DNA of 64,000 nt from Breoghania sp. (GCF_030066895.1 NZ_JASJAV010000033.1:23563-87562), one strand, 5' to 3'; shown: positions 10,508 through 22,960, counted from the stretch's first letter. A program made the numbers and translations. Notes: a model not told the origin generated them from the letters alone.

Positions 10508-11541
10508 ATGGCGAACCTGGATCGACGCCGATTTATGACTGCTTCGGCGATGGGCGGCGTAGCCGCGCTGGCCATGCCTGCCGTCGCGAAAGCCGCGGAC
10601 AAGGTTGAATGGCGCATGCAGGCGCTGTGGGACGGCGGGACGACACCGTACGAGTTTGAGAAGAAATTCGTCGCCCGCGTCGCCGAATTCACTGAAGGCA
10701 ATTTTGAGATCAAGCTTTTTTCCGCCGGACAGATCGTTCCGGCGAACCAGGCGTTCGATGCCGTGCGCTCCGGCGCATTCCAGATGATGAAGACCTTCGA
10801 CGGCTACGAGGCAGGCAAGATCTCGGCCTTTGCCTTCACATCGACCATCCTCTTCGGATTCCCCGAGTCCGATCAGTACGAGGCCTGGTTCTATGAGCTG
10901 GGCGGACTGGACATGGCGCGCGAGGCCTATGCCAAGGCTGGCCTCTTCTACATCGCGCCGACTGTCTACGGCGAAGAGTCGATCCATTCGACGGTGAAGA
11001 TGGAAAGTATCGCAGACATGGCGGGCAAGAAGGGTCGCTTCGTCGGCCTCGCCTCCGCCGTGATGGGCGATCTCGGGGTTTCCGTCACGCCGATGGCGAC
11101 GGCGGAAGTCTATACGAGCCTGGAAAAAGGCCTGATCGACTTCGCCGACCGCGGCGACCTGACCGCCAACTACGAGGCGGGCCTTGCCGAAGTCGCCAAG
11201 TACATCATCCTGCCGGGCGTCCACCAGCCGACCACCGCGACGAGCTACGTCGCCAATCGGCGGCCTATGACGCCCTGCCGGATGCCTACAAGGCCGCGCT
11301 CGCGGTTGCCGCGCGCGAGATTTCCGGATCGCTGCGCCAGCACATTCTGGTGCAGAACACCGTGGTTCTCGGCAAGTACGCGGAAGCCGACGTCGAGGTG
11401 ATCCGTCTCGATCCGGCAGATGTCTCCGCAAACCGCAAGAAGGCGGTCAATTCCTGGAAGAAGGCGACCAAGGACGATGCCCTGGCGGGCAAGATCCTCG
11501 ACAGTCAAGTCGCCTTCATGCAGTCCCTGGGACTGCTCTAA
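10508..11541 (+). pseudogene. dctP: TRAP transporter substrate-binding protein (DctP family), one frameshift
   Basis: A periplasmic solute receptor of a TRAP system. ATG 10508 follows a GGGAGG site, and the N-terminus carries a twin-arginine signal (RRRFMTASAMGGVAALAMP...). The body has typical DctP elements such as TPMATAEVYTSLEKGLID, where the conserved substrate-contacting region lies. The frame shifts once near 11255. After it the protein continues as SAAYDALPDAYKAAL to the natural C-terminus at 11541. Total length (about 344 residues) fits the family. Neighbouring HMG-CoA reductase and lyase suggest mevalonate as ligand, which is inference. Confidence 0.8.
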
Positions 11542-11648
11542 AGGCTCCTCCCGAGACCGGACGTCGTGCCCGCCTCTCTGCCTGACCTGGGGGGGGCACG
11601 ACCTTCGCGTCATCTGCGTGTCCCCACACGCCTTTCCGGCCCGTTCCC

Positions 11649-12068
11649 ATGCTGCTTTACGAGGTCGTGGCGCGCTACGTCTTCGATGCGCCGACGGTCT
11701 GGGCAATGGAGGTAAGCACGTTCGTCTTTGTGCCGCATTTCATGCTGGCCGGACCCTACCTTCTGCACCTGCGCGGTCACGTAGCCGTCGACACGCTGAG
11801 CGAGGCGGCGCGCGGGGTGGCGCGTAAGGTGCTTGAGGTGTTCTCCTTCCTCGTCATCGCGGTCTTTGCAGGCGTCTTCGCCAAGGTGAGCTGGCCCTTG
11901 GCGGTCAACGCCTACGCGCTCGGCGAGACGAGCTTTTCCGCCTGGAACCCGCCGATCTGGTGGATGAAATTCATCGTGCCATTCGCCTTCGTCATGCTGT
12001 TGGCGCAGGCCCTGGTTGAGGCCGTCGAAGCCGTGCGCAAGCCTTCCGATGCGGAGGCCGGCCTATGA
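11649..12068 (+). pseudogene. dctQ: TRAP transporter small permease (DctQ), N-terminus missing
   Basis: The visible part begins inside the family signature YEVVARYVFDAPTVWAMEVS and continues through three membrane helices to 12068. The first helix and cytoplasmic start of DctQ proteins (about 25-30 residues) cannot be found in any frame of 11545-11649, so the 5' end was deleted or scrambled. The last codons overlap the start of the large permease (ATGA). It would pair with DctM in the membrane. Confidence 0.7.
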
Positions 12069-13209
12069 GCTCCGAACTCGTTCTCGTCATCATGTTCGTG
12101 AGCCTCGTCGGTCTGCTTCTGACCGGCGTGCCGCTTGCCTTCACACTGGGTGCGCTGGCTCTGCTCTTCACCATCACTCTTTGGGGCCCGGCGGCGCTCA
12201 CCGTTACGGTGCTCAACCTCTTCGACACGATGCATTCGGAATCGCTGCTGGCGATCCCGCTCTACGTGATGATGGTCAGCATCCTGCAGTGCGCAGGCGT
12301 GATCGAAAGTTTCTACAAGGCAATGGAACTGTGGTCGCGGCGTTTGCCCGGCGGCCTGGCGGTCGGCACCATCGCGATCTGTACGATCATCGCCGCCATG
12401 GGACTGCTCGCGTTGCCCTCGATGCTGAAGCGCGGCTATCAGCCGGAACTCGCCATCGGTACGATCTGCGCGGGCGGCACGCTCGGCATTCTCATTCCGC
12501 CCTCCGTCATCACCATCGTCTACGCAGTCACCGCCCAGGCCTCCATCGGGCAGATGTTCATCGCAGGCGTCGTGCCCGGCCTGCTGCTCGCCTTGCTCTA
12601 TATCGGCTACATCGTGCTGCGTTCTGCGTTGAACCCGTCGATCGCCCCACGCTCAATGGACGACGTGACGATCACCTGGGCCATGCGGATCGCTTCGCTG
12701 AAGTCGCTGGTTTGCCGTTCCTCATCATCTTCGGTGTGCTCGGCGCCATCTACATGGGGGTCGCAACGCCGATGGAAGCCGCAGCCGTGGGCGTCGCGCT
12801 CGACGTCGTCAAGGTGACGACGATGATCCTTTGGATCACCATCGGCGCGCGCGCCTTCGTGGCGGTCTTCACCGGCACCGGCGGGGCGGATTTCTTGCTC
12901 GGCTTCATCGAAAATCTCGATGCAAACCGTTGGGTCGTGCTGGCGGTGATGCTGGCGATCCTGTTCTTCCTCGGCATGTTCCTGGACGAGATCGGCATCC
13001 TGTTCCTCGTTTCCGCGCAGATGGCCTACATCTCCCCGCCCTTCGACTACACGCTCTTCTACATGAAGGGCGTGCTGCCGCCCGGTATCGGTATGGGCAC
13101 TGTCTACCGCGCGATCATTCCCTTCATCCTTCTTCAGGCGCTGGGAATTCTGATCTGCGCCGCCTTCCCGGAGCTGGTGCTCTGGCTGCCCCACTCCATG
13201 ATCAACTAA
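12065..13209 (+). pseudogene. dctM: TRAP transporter large permease (DctM), frameshift and small deletions
   Basis: The channel-forming subunit, clear from LPSMLKRGYQPELAIGT, GGTLGILIPPSV and SPPFDYTLFYMKGVLPP. The frame shifts near 12705-12715. Compared with the family (about 430 residues) it is some 50 residues short. One gap lies near 12795, between AAAVGVALD and VKVTTMILWI. A second lies near 12995, between FLDEIGI and LFLVSAQMAYISPP, where a whole loop and helix are missing. Deletions inside membrane helices would abolish transport even without the frameshift. Confidence 0.8.
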
Positions 13210-13233
13210 CTCTCCAAGAAAGCAGGACACACG

Positions 13234-14389
13234 ATGAGCGACGCGCGATCATCCCGTATCGAAGGCCTTCACAAGATGACCCCGGCCGAGCGCCTCGCCG
13301 CCGTGACCTGTCAGGCCGGTCTCGGCAATGCCGCCGTGGAAACGCTGGCGGCAGCAGGCGAGGGCCAAATCGAACTGGCCGACCGGCTGGTCGAAAACGC
13401 CATCTCCACTATGTCTATCCCCGTGGGCGTCGCCACCAACATGGTCGTCGACGGCCGGGAGGTTCTGGTGCCGATGGCCACCAAAGAGTTCTCCGTCACC
13501 GCCGCGGTGTGCAATTCCGCCAAGCGTTGCCGCTCCGCCGGCGGGTTTGTCACCTCCACCTCCGGCCCGGTGATGGCGGCTCAGATTCAATTGCTCGGCG
13601 CCTCCGACCCGATGCTGGTCAAGTAAGGTCCGATGAGCATCGTCCACATCATCGTCGATACGCGCAATGCCATGGGCGCCAATGCGGTCAATTCCATGGC
13701 CGAGGCTTTGGCCTCGAAGCTCAGCGAATGGACCGGTGCGCGCACCCTTTTGCGCATCCTCACCAATCTGGCCGACCGGCGCGTGGTGCGCGCTCGCGCC
13801 GTGTGGCCGGTCGAAGAGATCGGCGGAGAGGAAGTGCGCGACAACATGCTGTCGGCCTATCACTTCGCCGATGCCGACCCCTACCGCGCCGCCACCCACA
13901 ACAAGGGCATCATGAACGGCGTCTCGGCTGTGGTGCCGGCAACAGGCAACGACACCCGCGCCATCGAGGTGGGCGTTCATGCATTTGCGGCGCGTGACGG
14001 CCGGTATCGCTCCATGTCGCGCTGGAAGGCCGACAGTGACGGCAATCTCGTCGGCATCCTGGAAATGTCGATGGCCGTGGGCCTGATCGGCGGGGCGACC
14101 AAGATCCACCCGACCGCACAGGCCAATCTGCAGATCCTTGGCGTGGAGACGGCCGATGCTCTCGCCCGTGTCATCGTTGCGGTGGGCCTTGCGCAGAATT
14201 TCGGCGCCATGCGGGCGCTTGCGCTGACTGGTATCCAGAAGTGCCATATGGCGCTGCACGCCCAGAACGTTGCCCTGATGGTCGGTGCCGTGGGCGATGA
14301 GATCGATACGGTGGCGAACGAGTTGAAGGCGCTCGGCAAGGTTCGTCAGGATCTGGCCGAAGAGATCCTCGCACGCATCAGGAGCAGGC
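13234..14389 (+). pseudogene. mvaA: Hydroxymethylglutaryl-CoA reductase, class II (degradative), broken
   Basis: A class II HMG-CoA reductase of the Pseudomonas mevalonii type, which oxidises mevalonate to HMG-CoA in catabolism. Recognised by SRIEGLHKMTPAERLA at the start and DTRNAMGANAVNSMAEA in the middle. The catalytic set is visible: Glu in LVENAIST, Lys in THNKGIMNG, Asp in ATGND and His in IQKCHMALHA. A TAA lies at 13624-13626 between MLVK and GPMSIVHIIVD. The family has about 25-40 extra residues around this point, so short deletions flank the stop. Length is about 385 codons against about 428. The following lyase and preceding TRAP genes form the same transcription unit. Confidence 0.85.
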
Positions 14390-15329
14390 GTAACGAGCTC
14401 CGTCACCCTCGTCGAAGTCGGCCCGCGCGACGGCCTCTAGGTCTGGTCGCGGCCGATCGAGACGGAGGCCCGCATCGGTCTGGTGGAAGGTCTGCGCAAG
14501 GCGGGCGTCAAGCGGATGGAGGTGGGCGCCTTCGTCTCGTCGACCCGCGTGCCGAGCATGGCCGACACCGCGACCGTGATGGCGGCCGTCGGCTCGCGCG
14601 AGCAACCCGGCGACATGGTGCTGGTCGCCAATGAGCGCGGTCTCGATCAGGCGATCGACGCCGGGGCGTCGTCCGTCGCCGTCTTCACCGCCGCAAGCGA
14701 TGCCTTTGCGGAAAAGAACATCGGTTGTACGGTCACTGCCTCGCTGGAGCGTTTTGCACCCATCGTTGCAGGGGCCCGCGCGGCCGATATCGCGGTGCGC
14801 GGCTATATTTCGACGATCACCGATTGCCCCTAATTCTGGCGAGGTCGCTCCGCAAGCCGTGGCGCCTGTCGCGCGCGCCCTGATGGACATGGGATGCGGT
14901 GAGATCTTGCTCTGTGAAACGCTCGGCCGGGCGACGCCGCGTCGGATCGCAGCCTTCATCGAGGTCGTGGCAGCCGTTGTGCCGATGGAGGCTCTGGCCG
15001 CGCATTTCCACGACACATAAGGCATGGGCGTGGCGAATGTCCGTGAGGCGGTGCGGCTCGGCATCCGTACGGTGGACGCGGCCGTCGGCGATCTCGGCGG
15101 GTGTCCGTTTGCCCCTGGTGCGACCGGCAATGTCGCAAGCGAGGACATTGTCTATCTGCTGCATGGCGAGGGGGTCGAGATCGGGATCGACCTCAACGTC
15201 TTGCTCGATGCGGCCGCCTATTGCCGAGATGAAATCGGCATTGCGCGGTCAGCCGTGTTTTTCGAGCCAAGCGCCGTCTCGAAGGATGGGCTACACGTCG
15301 AATCGTTGCCGACTGCTCCTCTCCCGTGA
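14390..15329 (+). pseudogene. mvaB: Hydroxymethylglutaryl-CoA lyase, broken
   Basis: The enzyme that cleaves HMG-CoA to acetoacetate and acetyl-CoA. The opening TLVEVGPRDGL is followed by TAG (14438-14440), where the family has Gln (DGLQ). A frameshift follows near 14830 (TDCP / SGEVAPQAV). A TAA at 15018-15020 replaces the Tyr of HFHDTYGMG. The catalytic cysteine loop is present as GDLGGCPFAPGATGN. The expected start codon reads GTA, suggesting a mutated GTG. Four independent lesions in one gene imply long-standing loss. It follows HMG-CoA reductase directly. Confidence 0.85.
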
Positions 15330-15340
15330 GCGGAGAGGAG
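15316..15340. repeat. Stem-loop between convergent genes
   Basis: CTCCTCTCC (15316-15324) and GGAGAGGAG (15332-15340) form a perfect 9-bp stem with a 7-base loop that contains the lyase stop codon. No T-run follows on either strand, so it is at best an unusual transcription end or a dispersed palindrome. Confidence 0.4.
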
Positions 15341-15370
15341 TGCGCGTCCTTCACACCGGTGCCTACCAGC

Positions 15371-17126
15371 TCAGCGCCCGATGGCGTAGGCCTGCATCAG
15401 GCGTGGCGTGGCGCCTGCCTTCAGCAGGTCGTCCGGTTCGCGTTTGGTGGCCGTCAGTCTGCCGATCGACCATTTCGGTGCCGTTTCCACCTCGTGGCCG
15501 CGGGCGCGCAGGGCGGCGAGCGTTTCCTCGTCGATGGTCTTCTCGATCATCAGATGACCGGGCTGGCGCTGGCGCGGATAGAACGAACCGGGGAAGTGGG
15601 TCGTGTGGAAGAGTGGCAGGTCGATCGCCTCCTGCAGGTTGAGTCCGTGATGGGCAAGCCGCAGGAACAGCGAGAGCTGCCACTGGTCCTGCTGGTTGCC
15701 GCCCGGCGTGCCGAAAGCCAGCGTCGGGCGTCCCTCGTGAAAGGCGATGGACGGGGTCAGCGTCGTGCGCAGCCGCTTGCCCGGCATCAGCGAACCCGGC
15801 AGGCCCTCTTCAAGCCAGAACATCTGCGCGCGCGAATTGAGGCAGAAGCCGAGATCGGGAATGACCGGCGAAGATTGCAGCCAGCCGCCCGAGGGCGTTG
15901 CCGCGACCATGTTGCCCCAGCGGTCGATGACGTTGATATGCACCGTGTCGCCGCGCTTTTCCGACGGATGCGCCATGGTCGGCTCGTAGACGCCGGTCGG
16001 CGAGACGCCCGCCTTGTCTGACGGCCATCATCTCTTTCACTTGCGCCTCGAAGCCGGGAACCGTTCCCGGCACGAGATCAAAGGAGGCCTTCTCCCCGAT
16101 CCGCTTGCGACACTCGTCGTTGTAGGCATCCTACAGCAGATGCTCCATCGGCACTTCGATGAAGGCGGGATCGCCGTAATAGGCTTCGCGGTCCGCATAG
16201 GCGAACTTCATCGCTTCCGTGACCACATGCACGAAATCCGACCCCGTCGGATCGAGCTTGCCGATATCGAAGCCCTTCAAGAGCGCCAGTGATTGCAACA
16301 GCACCGGGCCCTGACCCCAGGGACCGATCTTGGTGATGGTCCAGTCGTGATAATCGTAGGCCAGCGGCGTCTCGACGCTCAGAACACCCTTGTGCTTCTC
16401 GCCGCTGCCGTCGCGAACCTCGGCATCCTTCAGGAAGGCGACGATGCTCTCGGCGATGAAGCCGCGATAGAAGCAGTAGCGTGCGCCCTCGATCTGCGCC
16501 TCGCGGCCCTGCCGAGTTTCCGCCTCAGCGAGGAACCGCGTCCAGGTCTGCGCTAGAACGGGATTGTGGAACAGGGAACGGGCTTCGGGCACCTTGCCGC
16601 CGGGAAGCCAGGTCGCATGGGAGATTGGCCATTCGTCGCGGAAGAAATCCGCCAGCCCGGCGATCGTGGCCGTGACGCGCGATAAGATCGGGTGACCAGC
16701 CTCAGCATAATAGATTGCCGGTTCCATCACCGTGCGCAGCGGCAGCGAGCCGTAATCGCGCAGCATCAGCATCCACGCATCGAACGAGCCGGGAATGACG
16801 GTTGCCAGAAATCCGTCGCCGGGAATGAGCGACAGGTCCTCGCCGCGATAGTGCTCGATGGTGGCGCCGGCCGGTGCCGGGCCCTGACCGCAGATCACCT
16901 CCGTCTTGCCGGTCTTGGCATTGTGGAGGACCATCGGCAGATCGCCGACCGGATCGTTCAGATGCGGCTCGACCACCTGCAGAACCAGACCGGCCGCGAT
17001 CGCCGCATCGAAGGCGTTGCCTCCCAGTTCAAGCATCCGCATGCCGACGTCGGATGCAATCCAGTGCGTCGAGGTGACGACGCCGAACGTCCCCTGAATC
17101 TCTGGTTTCATTGTGAAAAACGACAT
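15371..17126 (-). pseudogene. ggt: Gamma-glutamyltransferase, broken
   Basis: A gamma-glutamyl hydrolase/transferase of the Ntn-hydrolase fold, about 585 codons in total, the normal size. The large-subunit part is open from ATG 17126 to a TAG at 16131-16133. A frameshift near 16015 follows. The small-subunit start is visible as RGDTVHINVIDRWGN, where the Thr after Asp would be the autoprocessing nucleophile, and later LTPSIAFHEG and GTPGGNQQDQW. It is the last gene of the peptide ABC operon, which suggests uptake and hydrolysis of glutathione or other gamma-glutamyl peptides. The family is certain; the substrate is inferred. Confidence 0.85.
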
Positions 17127-17161
17127 GGTGACTCCCTGATTATTGTTGTTTTGCGGTGTGA

Positions 17162-17632
17162 TCAGCTTTCGCGCGGATCAAGCGCGTCGCGCAGACTGTC
17201 GCCGAGCAGGTTGAAGCCGAGCACGACGAGGAAGATCGCGGCCCCCGGCCACCACGCCATCCACGGCGCCTGGGTTAGGAAGTTCTTGGCGACGTTGAGA
17301 GTGGAGCCCCAGCTGGGTGAGATCGGCTGCTGGCCGAGGCCCAGGAAGGACAGGCTCGCCTCCGCGATGATCGCGGTGGCAAGCGTCAGCGTTGCCTGCA
17401 CCAGGAAATGCGAGGCCGACGGTGCCTTGCGTACCGCGCTCCAGCTTGTCGCCGCCGGATCCGGCACAGGCAGCAACGGCGCGGCCAGCGCAATGATGAT
17501 GAAGAAGACGACCAGCACCAGACCGACCAGCACACTGCGGTTCCGCTTCAGCTTTTTCCAGGCGCGGCTGCCCGAACGAGGCGGCAGGACCTCTGTTTCG
17601 GCTGTGTCGACCGTATCGAAGGCGGCACTCAC
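17162..17632 (-). pseudogene. Peptide ABC permease (DppC/GsiD type) with large internal deletion
   Basis: GTG 17632 overlaps the DppB stop (GTGA). Only 156 residues remain against about 290. The N-terminal region (KRNRSVLVGLVLVVFFIIIALAAP) joins directly, in frame, at about 17405 to the C-terminal FLVQATLTLATAIIAEASLSF segment. The missing about 130 residues include the first GTDxxGRD motif, the central helices and the EAA loop that contacts the ATPase. The reading frame is otherwise open, so an automated caller would list it as a normal short gene. It cannot work as a permease. Confidence 0.8.
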
Positions 17633-18585
17633 AGCATGCTCCTCATGCGCGGATTGAGCAGGAAGTAGGCGATGTCGGCGATCAGGTTCATGCCGAGAAA
17701 GCCGATGGCGGTGCACAGCACGACGCCTTGCACGACGGCATAGTCGCGGGTGAAGACGGCATCGACGATCAGCTTGCTGAAGCCGGGAATGGTTAAGATC
17801 TGCTCGGTGAGCACGGCGCCCGCCAGCAACTGCCCGAACAGCACTGCGCTCAGCGTCACGATCGGCAGAAGGGCGTTTCGGAAGGCGTGCTTGATGATGA
17901 CCGAGTGCTTGGACACGCCTTTCGAGCGGGCGGTGCGCACATAGTCGGCCTTCAGTACGCCTAGCATGGCGGAGCGGGTATGTCGCATCAGTGTTGCGGC
18001 GAGCGATGTGCCCAGCACGAAGGCGGGCATGATCATCGTCTGTAACGATCGTACCGGGTCTTTGAAGATGGACTCGTAGCCCGAGGCCGGTAGCCAGCCC
18101 AGGTTCACGGAGACCAGCAGGATGAGCATGATGCCGAGCCAGAAATTCGGTATCGATAGCCCGGATAGGGTCACGATATTGGCGAGGTAGTCGATAACCG
18201 TGCCCTTCTTGACCGCCGACAACACGCCTGCTGGAACGCCGACCAGGAACGCGATGATCATTGCCATGATGGCAAGCTGGATCGTGACGGGCAGCTTCTC
18301 GCCGATCAGCTGCGTCACCGGCTCGTTGGTGCGCAGCGAAATGCCGAGATCGCCCTTCAGGGCCGATCCGGCCCAGTTGATGTACTGCAGATAGATCGGA
18401 TCGTTGAGGTAGTATTTTTCGCGGATGAAAGCCAACGATACCGCATCGCGTTCCTCGCCCGCAAGTGCGAGCGCGGGGTCTCCCGGCAGGATCTTTTGCA
18501 ACTTTTGCAAGGTGAAGATGAAGATCGAGACGAGGATCTGCGTTGAGATGATGACGGCGAGGCGTCAGGCGATATAGGACAGCAT
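17629..18585 (-). pseudogene. Peptide ABC permease (DppB/GsiC type), nonsense codon
   Basis: A six-helix permease of the DppB family, full length from ATG 18585. Codon 7 is TGA (18565-18567), inside MLSYIA-*-RLAVII, where relatives have Arg or Trp. Everything downstream is open, including the EAA-type loop near DYVRTARSKGVSKHSVIIKH. A downstream restart is conceivable but would remove half of the first helix. It lies between the binding protein and the truncated DppC. Confidence 0.8.
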
Positions 18586-18667
18586 GGCTGGTTCCGCGAA
18601 CCTTCGGGGAAAAGCGGTCCGGGACACCTCGGCGGCGCCCCGGACGTAATGCGTATCGATCGGGGGA

Positions 18668-20130
18668 TCAGTCGGCGAACTTGACCTTCTCCAGGCGGAT
18701 CATCCCGTCCGGGTAGGGCACGAAGCCCTCGATCTTGTTCGACAGCGCCCAGATCCACTTCACATGGTAGAAGTAGATCAGCGGCAGATCGTCATCGAGG
18801 ATCTTGGTCGCCTTGTCGTAGAGCGCCTTGCGGGCCGCATCGTCGGGGGCCGAGCGCGCGGCGTTCAGCAGCTTGTCGATCTCCGGATTGCAGTACCCGG
18901 CATCGTTCATCCCGGCGCCGCAGGTGACGAACTGGTGGATGTTGCCATCGGGATCGATGCGGCCGGACCAACCGATCTGGCGTGCCTCGTAGTTGCCCGA
19001 GCTGTCGTCATCGAGCAGCTTGGCGAACTCCTTGGAGACGATCTTGATGTGGATGTTGGCTTCCGCCGCCATCGACTGAACGACCTGCGCGATCTGCATC
19101 TGGACCGGGTTGTTGGGGACCGAATATTCGATCTCGACGCTGTCGAACCCGGCTTTCTTCACAAGGGTCTTCGCCTTTTCCACGTCACGGGCCGGGACGG
19201 GGACGTCCTTGTTGTACCAGGGGCTCGCGGGCGAGATCTGCTGGTTGCCCGGCTGGAAGGCGCCTTCGAAGACGACCTGGTTCAGGGCTTCACAGTCGAT
19301 CGAATATGACAGGGCCTGACGCAGGAGCTTGTTCTGGCCGAACGGGGTCTTGGCCCGGTCGCCGCTTCGACCTTGAGCTTGCTGTCGGCCTTGGTGGAGG
19401 CGATATCGGTCGCCGCGAGACGTTCCAGCATGTCGATGTCGCCCGAGCGCAGGTTGGCCAGGCGCACGGTCGTATCGAGGATCGGCAGTAAGGTGACGCT
19501 GTCGAAATGGATCTGGTCGGCGTTCCAGTACTTGTCGAACTTCGTCAGAACGATGCGGTCCTGGGCGACGCGTTCCTTGAACTTGAACGGGTCGGAGTAG
19601 ACCGGATTGGCCGCGAAATTGGTGCCTTTGGCCTCAGCCGCCTTCGGCGAGATCATTATGCCGCCGCGATCGGCGAGCTGCGCCATCAGCGTGGCGTCGG
19701 GGTTCTTTAGGTGGAACTTGATCTCGTATTCGCCGGTCACTTCGGTCGACTCGACGGGGGTGAACTCGAACTTGCGCTTCGATTCCGGCAACGTCATCGA
19801 GCGCTTGATGTTGTAAGCAACGGCTTCCGCGTTGAAGGGTTCGCCGTCATGGAAGGTAACGCCCTTGCGCAGCTCCATCGTCAGCGTCTTGCCGTCGTCG
19901 CTCCACGACCACGAAGTCGCAAGCTGCGGGATCATCTTCAGTTCCGGGGTAATGTCGATGAACTTGTCGCACAGCGAGGCATAGACGATACGGCCGACGA
20001 ACGTGCGCGACTGATCTGGGTCGAGCATGTCGGCATCGGAATTCAGAGCGATCCGGAGATCGGCTGCGAGTGCCGGCGTGATCGATAGGCCCACGCCGAG
20101 CATCAATCCGACAAGTAGCTTCTTATTCAT
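18668..20130 (-). pseudogene. ABC substrate-binding protein, family 5 (DppA/GsiB type), frameshift plus deletion
   Basis: A periplasmic peptide/glutathione-type receptor. The signal peptide (MNKKLLVGLMLGVGLSITPALA) is cleaved after ALA. The typical SWSWSDDGKTLTMELRKGV and GEPFNAEAVAYNIKRS segments follow. Near 19360 a frameshift coincides with loss of about 20 residues, between KVEAAT and KTPFGQNKLLRQALS. The rest is open to 18668. Length is about 487 codons against about 510. It would deliver substrate to the two permeases encoded downstream. Confidence 0.8.
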
Positions 20131-20133
20131 GTG

Positions 20134-21254
20134 TTACCTCTCCTTCGTGGCAGGTGAGGGTGTGGAATATGGGGCAGGCTGGGCGGTTCTCCGCCCTAGG
20201 CTATGGTTTCGGTAGAGAGTGAAACGGCGTTTGGCTGCGGCTGAACGTTCCGTTCCGATGTCGCGCGGCGTGACGTTTCCGGCTTCTGCCTGCCAGTGAT
20301 GGCAAGCCACGAAACGTCCGTTGCCGGCGGAGTTGAGAAGGGGTTCCTTCTCGGAACACACCGCGTCCGCCATGGGACAGCGCGTGTGAAAGCGGCACCC
20401 CAAAGGCGGTGCGATCGGGGAGGGGACGTCCCCCGTCAGCCCGCCGTTCATCGTACGGGCACTCGGTGAGGGGACGGGGATCGCCCGCATCAAGGCCTGG
20501 GTGTAGGAATGCAGTGGCGTATCGTAGAGGGCGTTGGTCTCCGCCAGTTCCACCACCTGGCCCAGATACATGACCGCGACCCGGTCGCTCATGTGGCGGA
20601 TGACGGCCAGATCGTGCGCGATCAGAACGAGCGCCAGGTCGTATTCTTCCTTCAGGTCTTCCAGCAGGTTGATCACCTGCGCCTGAGCGGAGACGTCGAG
20701 GGCGGAGATCGGTTCGTCGCCGATCACCACTTTCGGGCCGCAAGCCAGAGCCCGCGCGATGCCGATGCGCTGGCGCTGGCCGCCGGAGAACTCGTGCGGA
20801 TAGTGCTCGGCGAATTCGGCCCTGAGCCCGACGCGGGCGAGAAGCTCACCTACCTTGTGCCGACGCTGCGTCTTGTCGCCTAGCCCGTGCACACGCATTG
20901 GCTCCCTCGATGATGGCACCCACCGTCATGCGCGGGTTGAGCGAGGAAAACGGATCCTGGAACACGAACTGGAGATCGCGCCGCAGGTGGCGCATCTCGT
21001 TGTCCGACAGGTCGCTGATATCGCGCTCGCGATAGAGCACGGCGCCATCCGTCGGTTGCAGCAGCCGGACCAGAAGACGGGCCAGGGTGGATTTCCCGCA
21101 TCCGCTCTCGCCCACGCCGGCTTGACGCCAAGCGTGACCCCGTCAATGGCGCGAACGACCTGCCGGGGCCCGAAAAGCGGGCCTCCGGCATCGAAGTGGC
21201 GGACCACATCGCGGATCTCCAGGATATAGGGTGTGTTGTGATCAACCGCGTCGG

Positions 21255-21258
<4 letters not shown>
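20134..21258 (-). pseudogene. Peptide ABC ATPase (DppF type), broken
   Basis: The second ATPase of the peptide importer. ATG 21258 overlaps the DppD stop. Walker A is GESGCGKST, the signature is FSGGQRQRIGIARAL, and Walker B is VIGDEPISALD. The C-terminal oligopeptide domain has GCRFHTRCPMADAVC, the likely Fe-S or zinc-type cysteines of this family. The frame shifts near 21120, just before Walker A, and again near 20885-20900. The stop at 20134 abuts the binding-protein start at 20130. Confidence 0.75.
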
Positions 21259-22288
<1,030 letters not shown>

Positions 22289-22299
<11 letters not shown>

Positions 22300-22960
22300 C
22301 GATATGGGCCTCGGTGTTCAGCATCAGGAAGTTCTCCTGAAGAAACGTCAGATGTCGGCGCATGGCGCGTTCGGCAGCCAGCGGATCGCGGCGGGAAATT
22401 GCCTCGACCAGATCGCGGTGCTGCTGGGTGGCTTGGCGCATGGAGTCGGGAGTACGCACCGCCTCGCGGGTATGGCGCCAGTTTTCATCCTGGTGAACCC
22501 GGTCGATGACGTCGAACAGGGCCAGAAACAACCGGTTGCCCGCCATGTTGGCGATGGTGCGGTGAATGGCGCTGTCCCACAGTTCGCGCACGTCGGAATC
22601 TCCGGCTTGCTCGAGCTTTTCGGTGGTGTTGCGAAGCTTGGCGATGTCCGGCGGGGTTGCGCGCAATGCCGCGAGCTGGGCGAGAACCGGCTCGATGCGC
22701 AACCGCACTTCCATCATTTCCAGAATGTTCGTCTGCTGGGCGAGGTCGCGCAGGCTCGCGTCCGACCTCTCCAGCGCCGCGCCGATGAACGTGCCCGCAC
22801 CCTGCCGCCGCCAGATGCGGTCTTCCGCCTCCAGAACCTCCAGCGCGGGACGCACGGCACGCCGGCCGACGCCGATCTCTTCCGCCAACTCCCGCTCGGT
22901 CGGCAATTGGTCGCGTCCCTCAGCCTCGAATTGATTGAGGATGACGCGAAGCCGCTCCAA
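22289..22960 (-). CDS. GntR-family regulator, FadR/FCD subfamily
   Basis: An intact regulator of about 223 residues beginning at a TTG codon. An in-frame extension exists but has no better start. Residues 1-60 form the winged helix (LPTERELAEEIGVGRRAVRPAL). The rest is the helical FCD domain, with metal/ligand histidines in AIHRTIAN, QHRDLVEAI and RRHLTFLQ. It is the first gene of the peptide ABC / gamma-glutamyltransferase operon and overlaps the ATPase gene. It probably represses the operon in the absence of its ligand, using the palindrome just upstream. It is one of the few undamaged genes in this operon. Confidence 0.85.

Noticed and set aside
15316..15340. Rho-independent terminator
   Set aside because: The stem is good, but no T-run follows on either strand and the stop codon lies in the loop. 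Listed as a repeat only.
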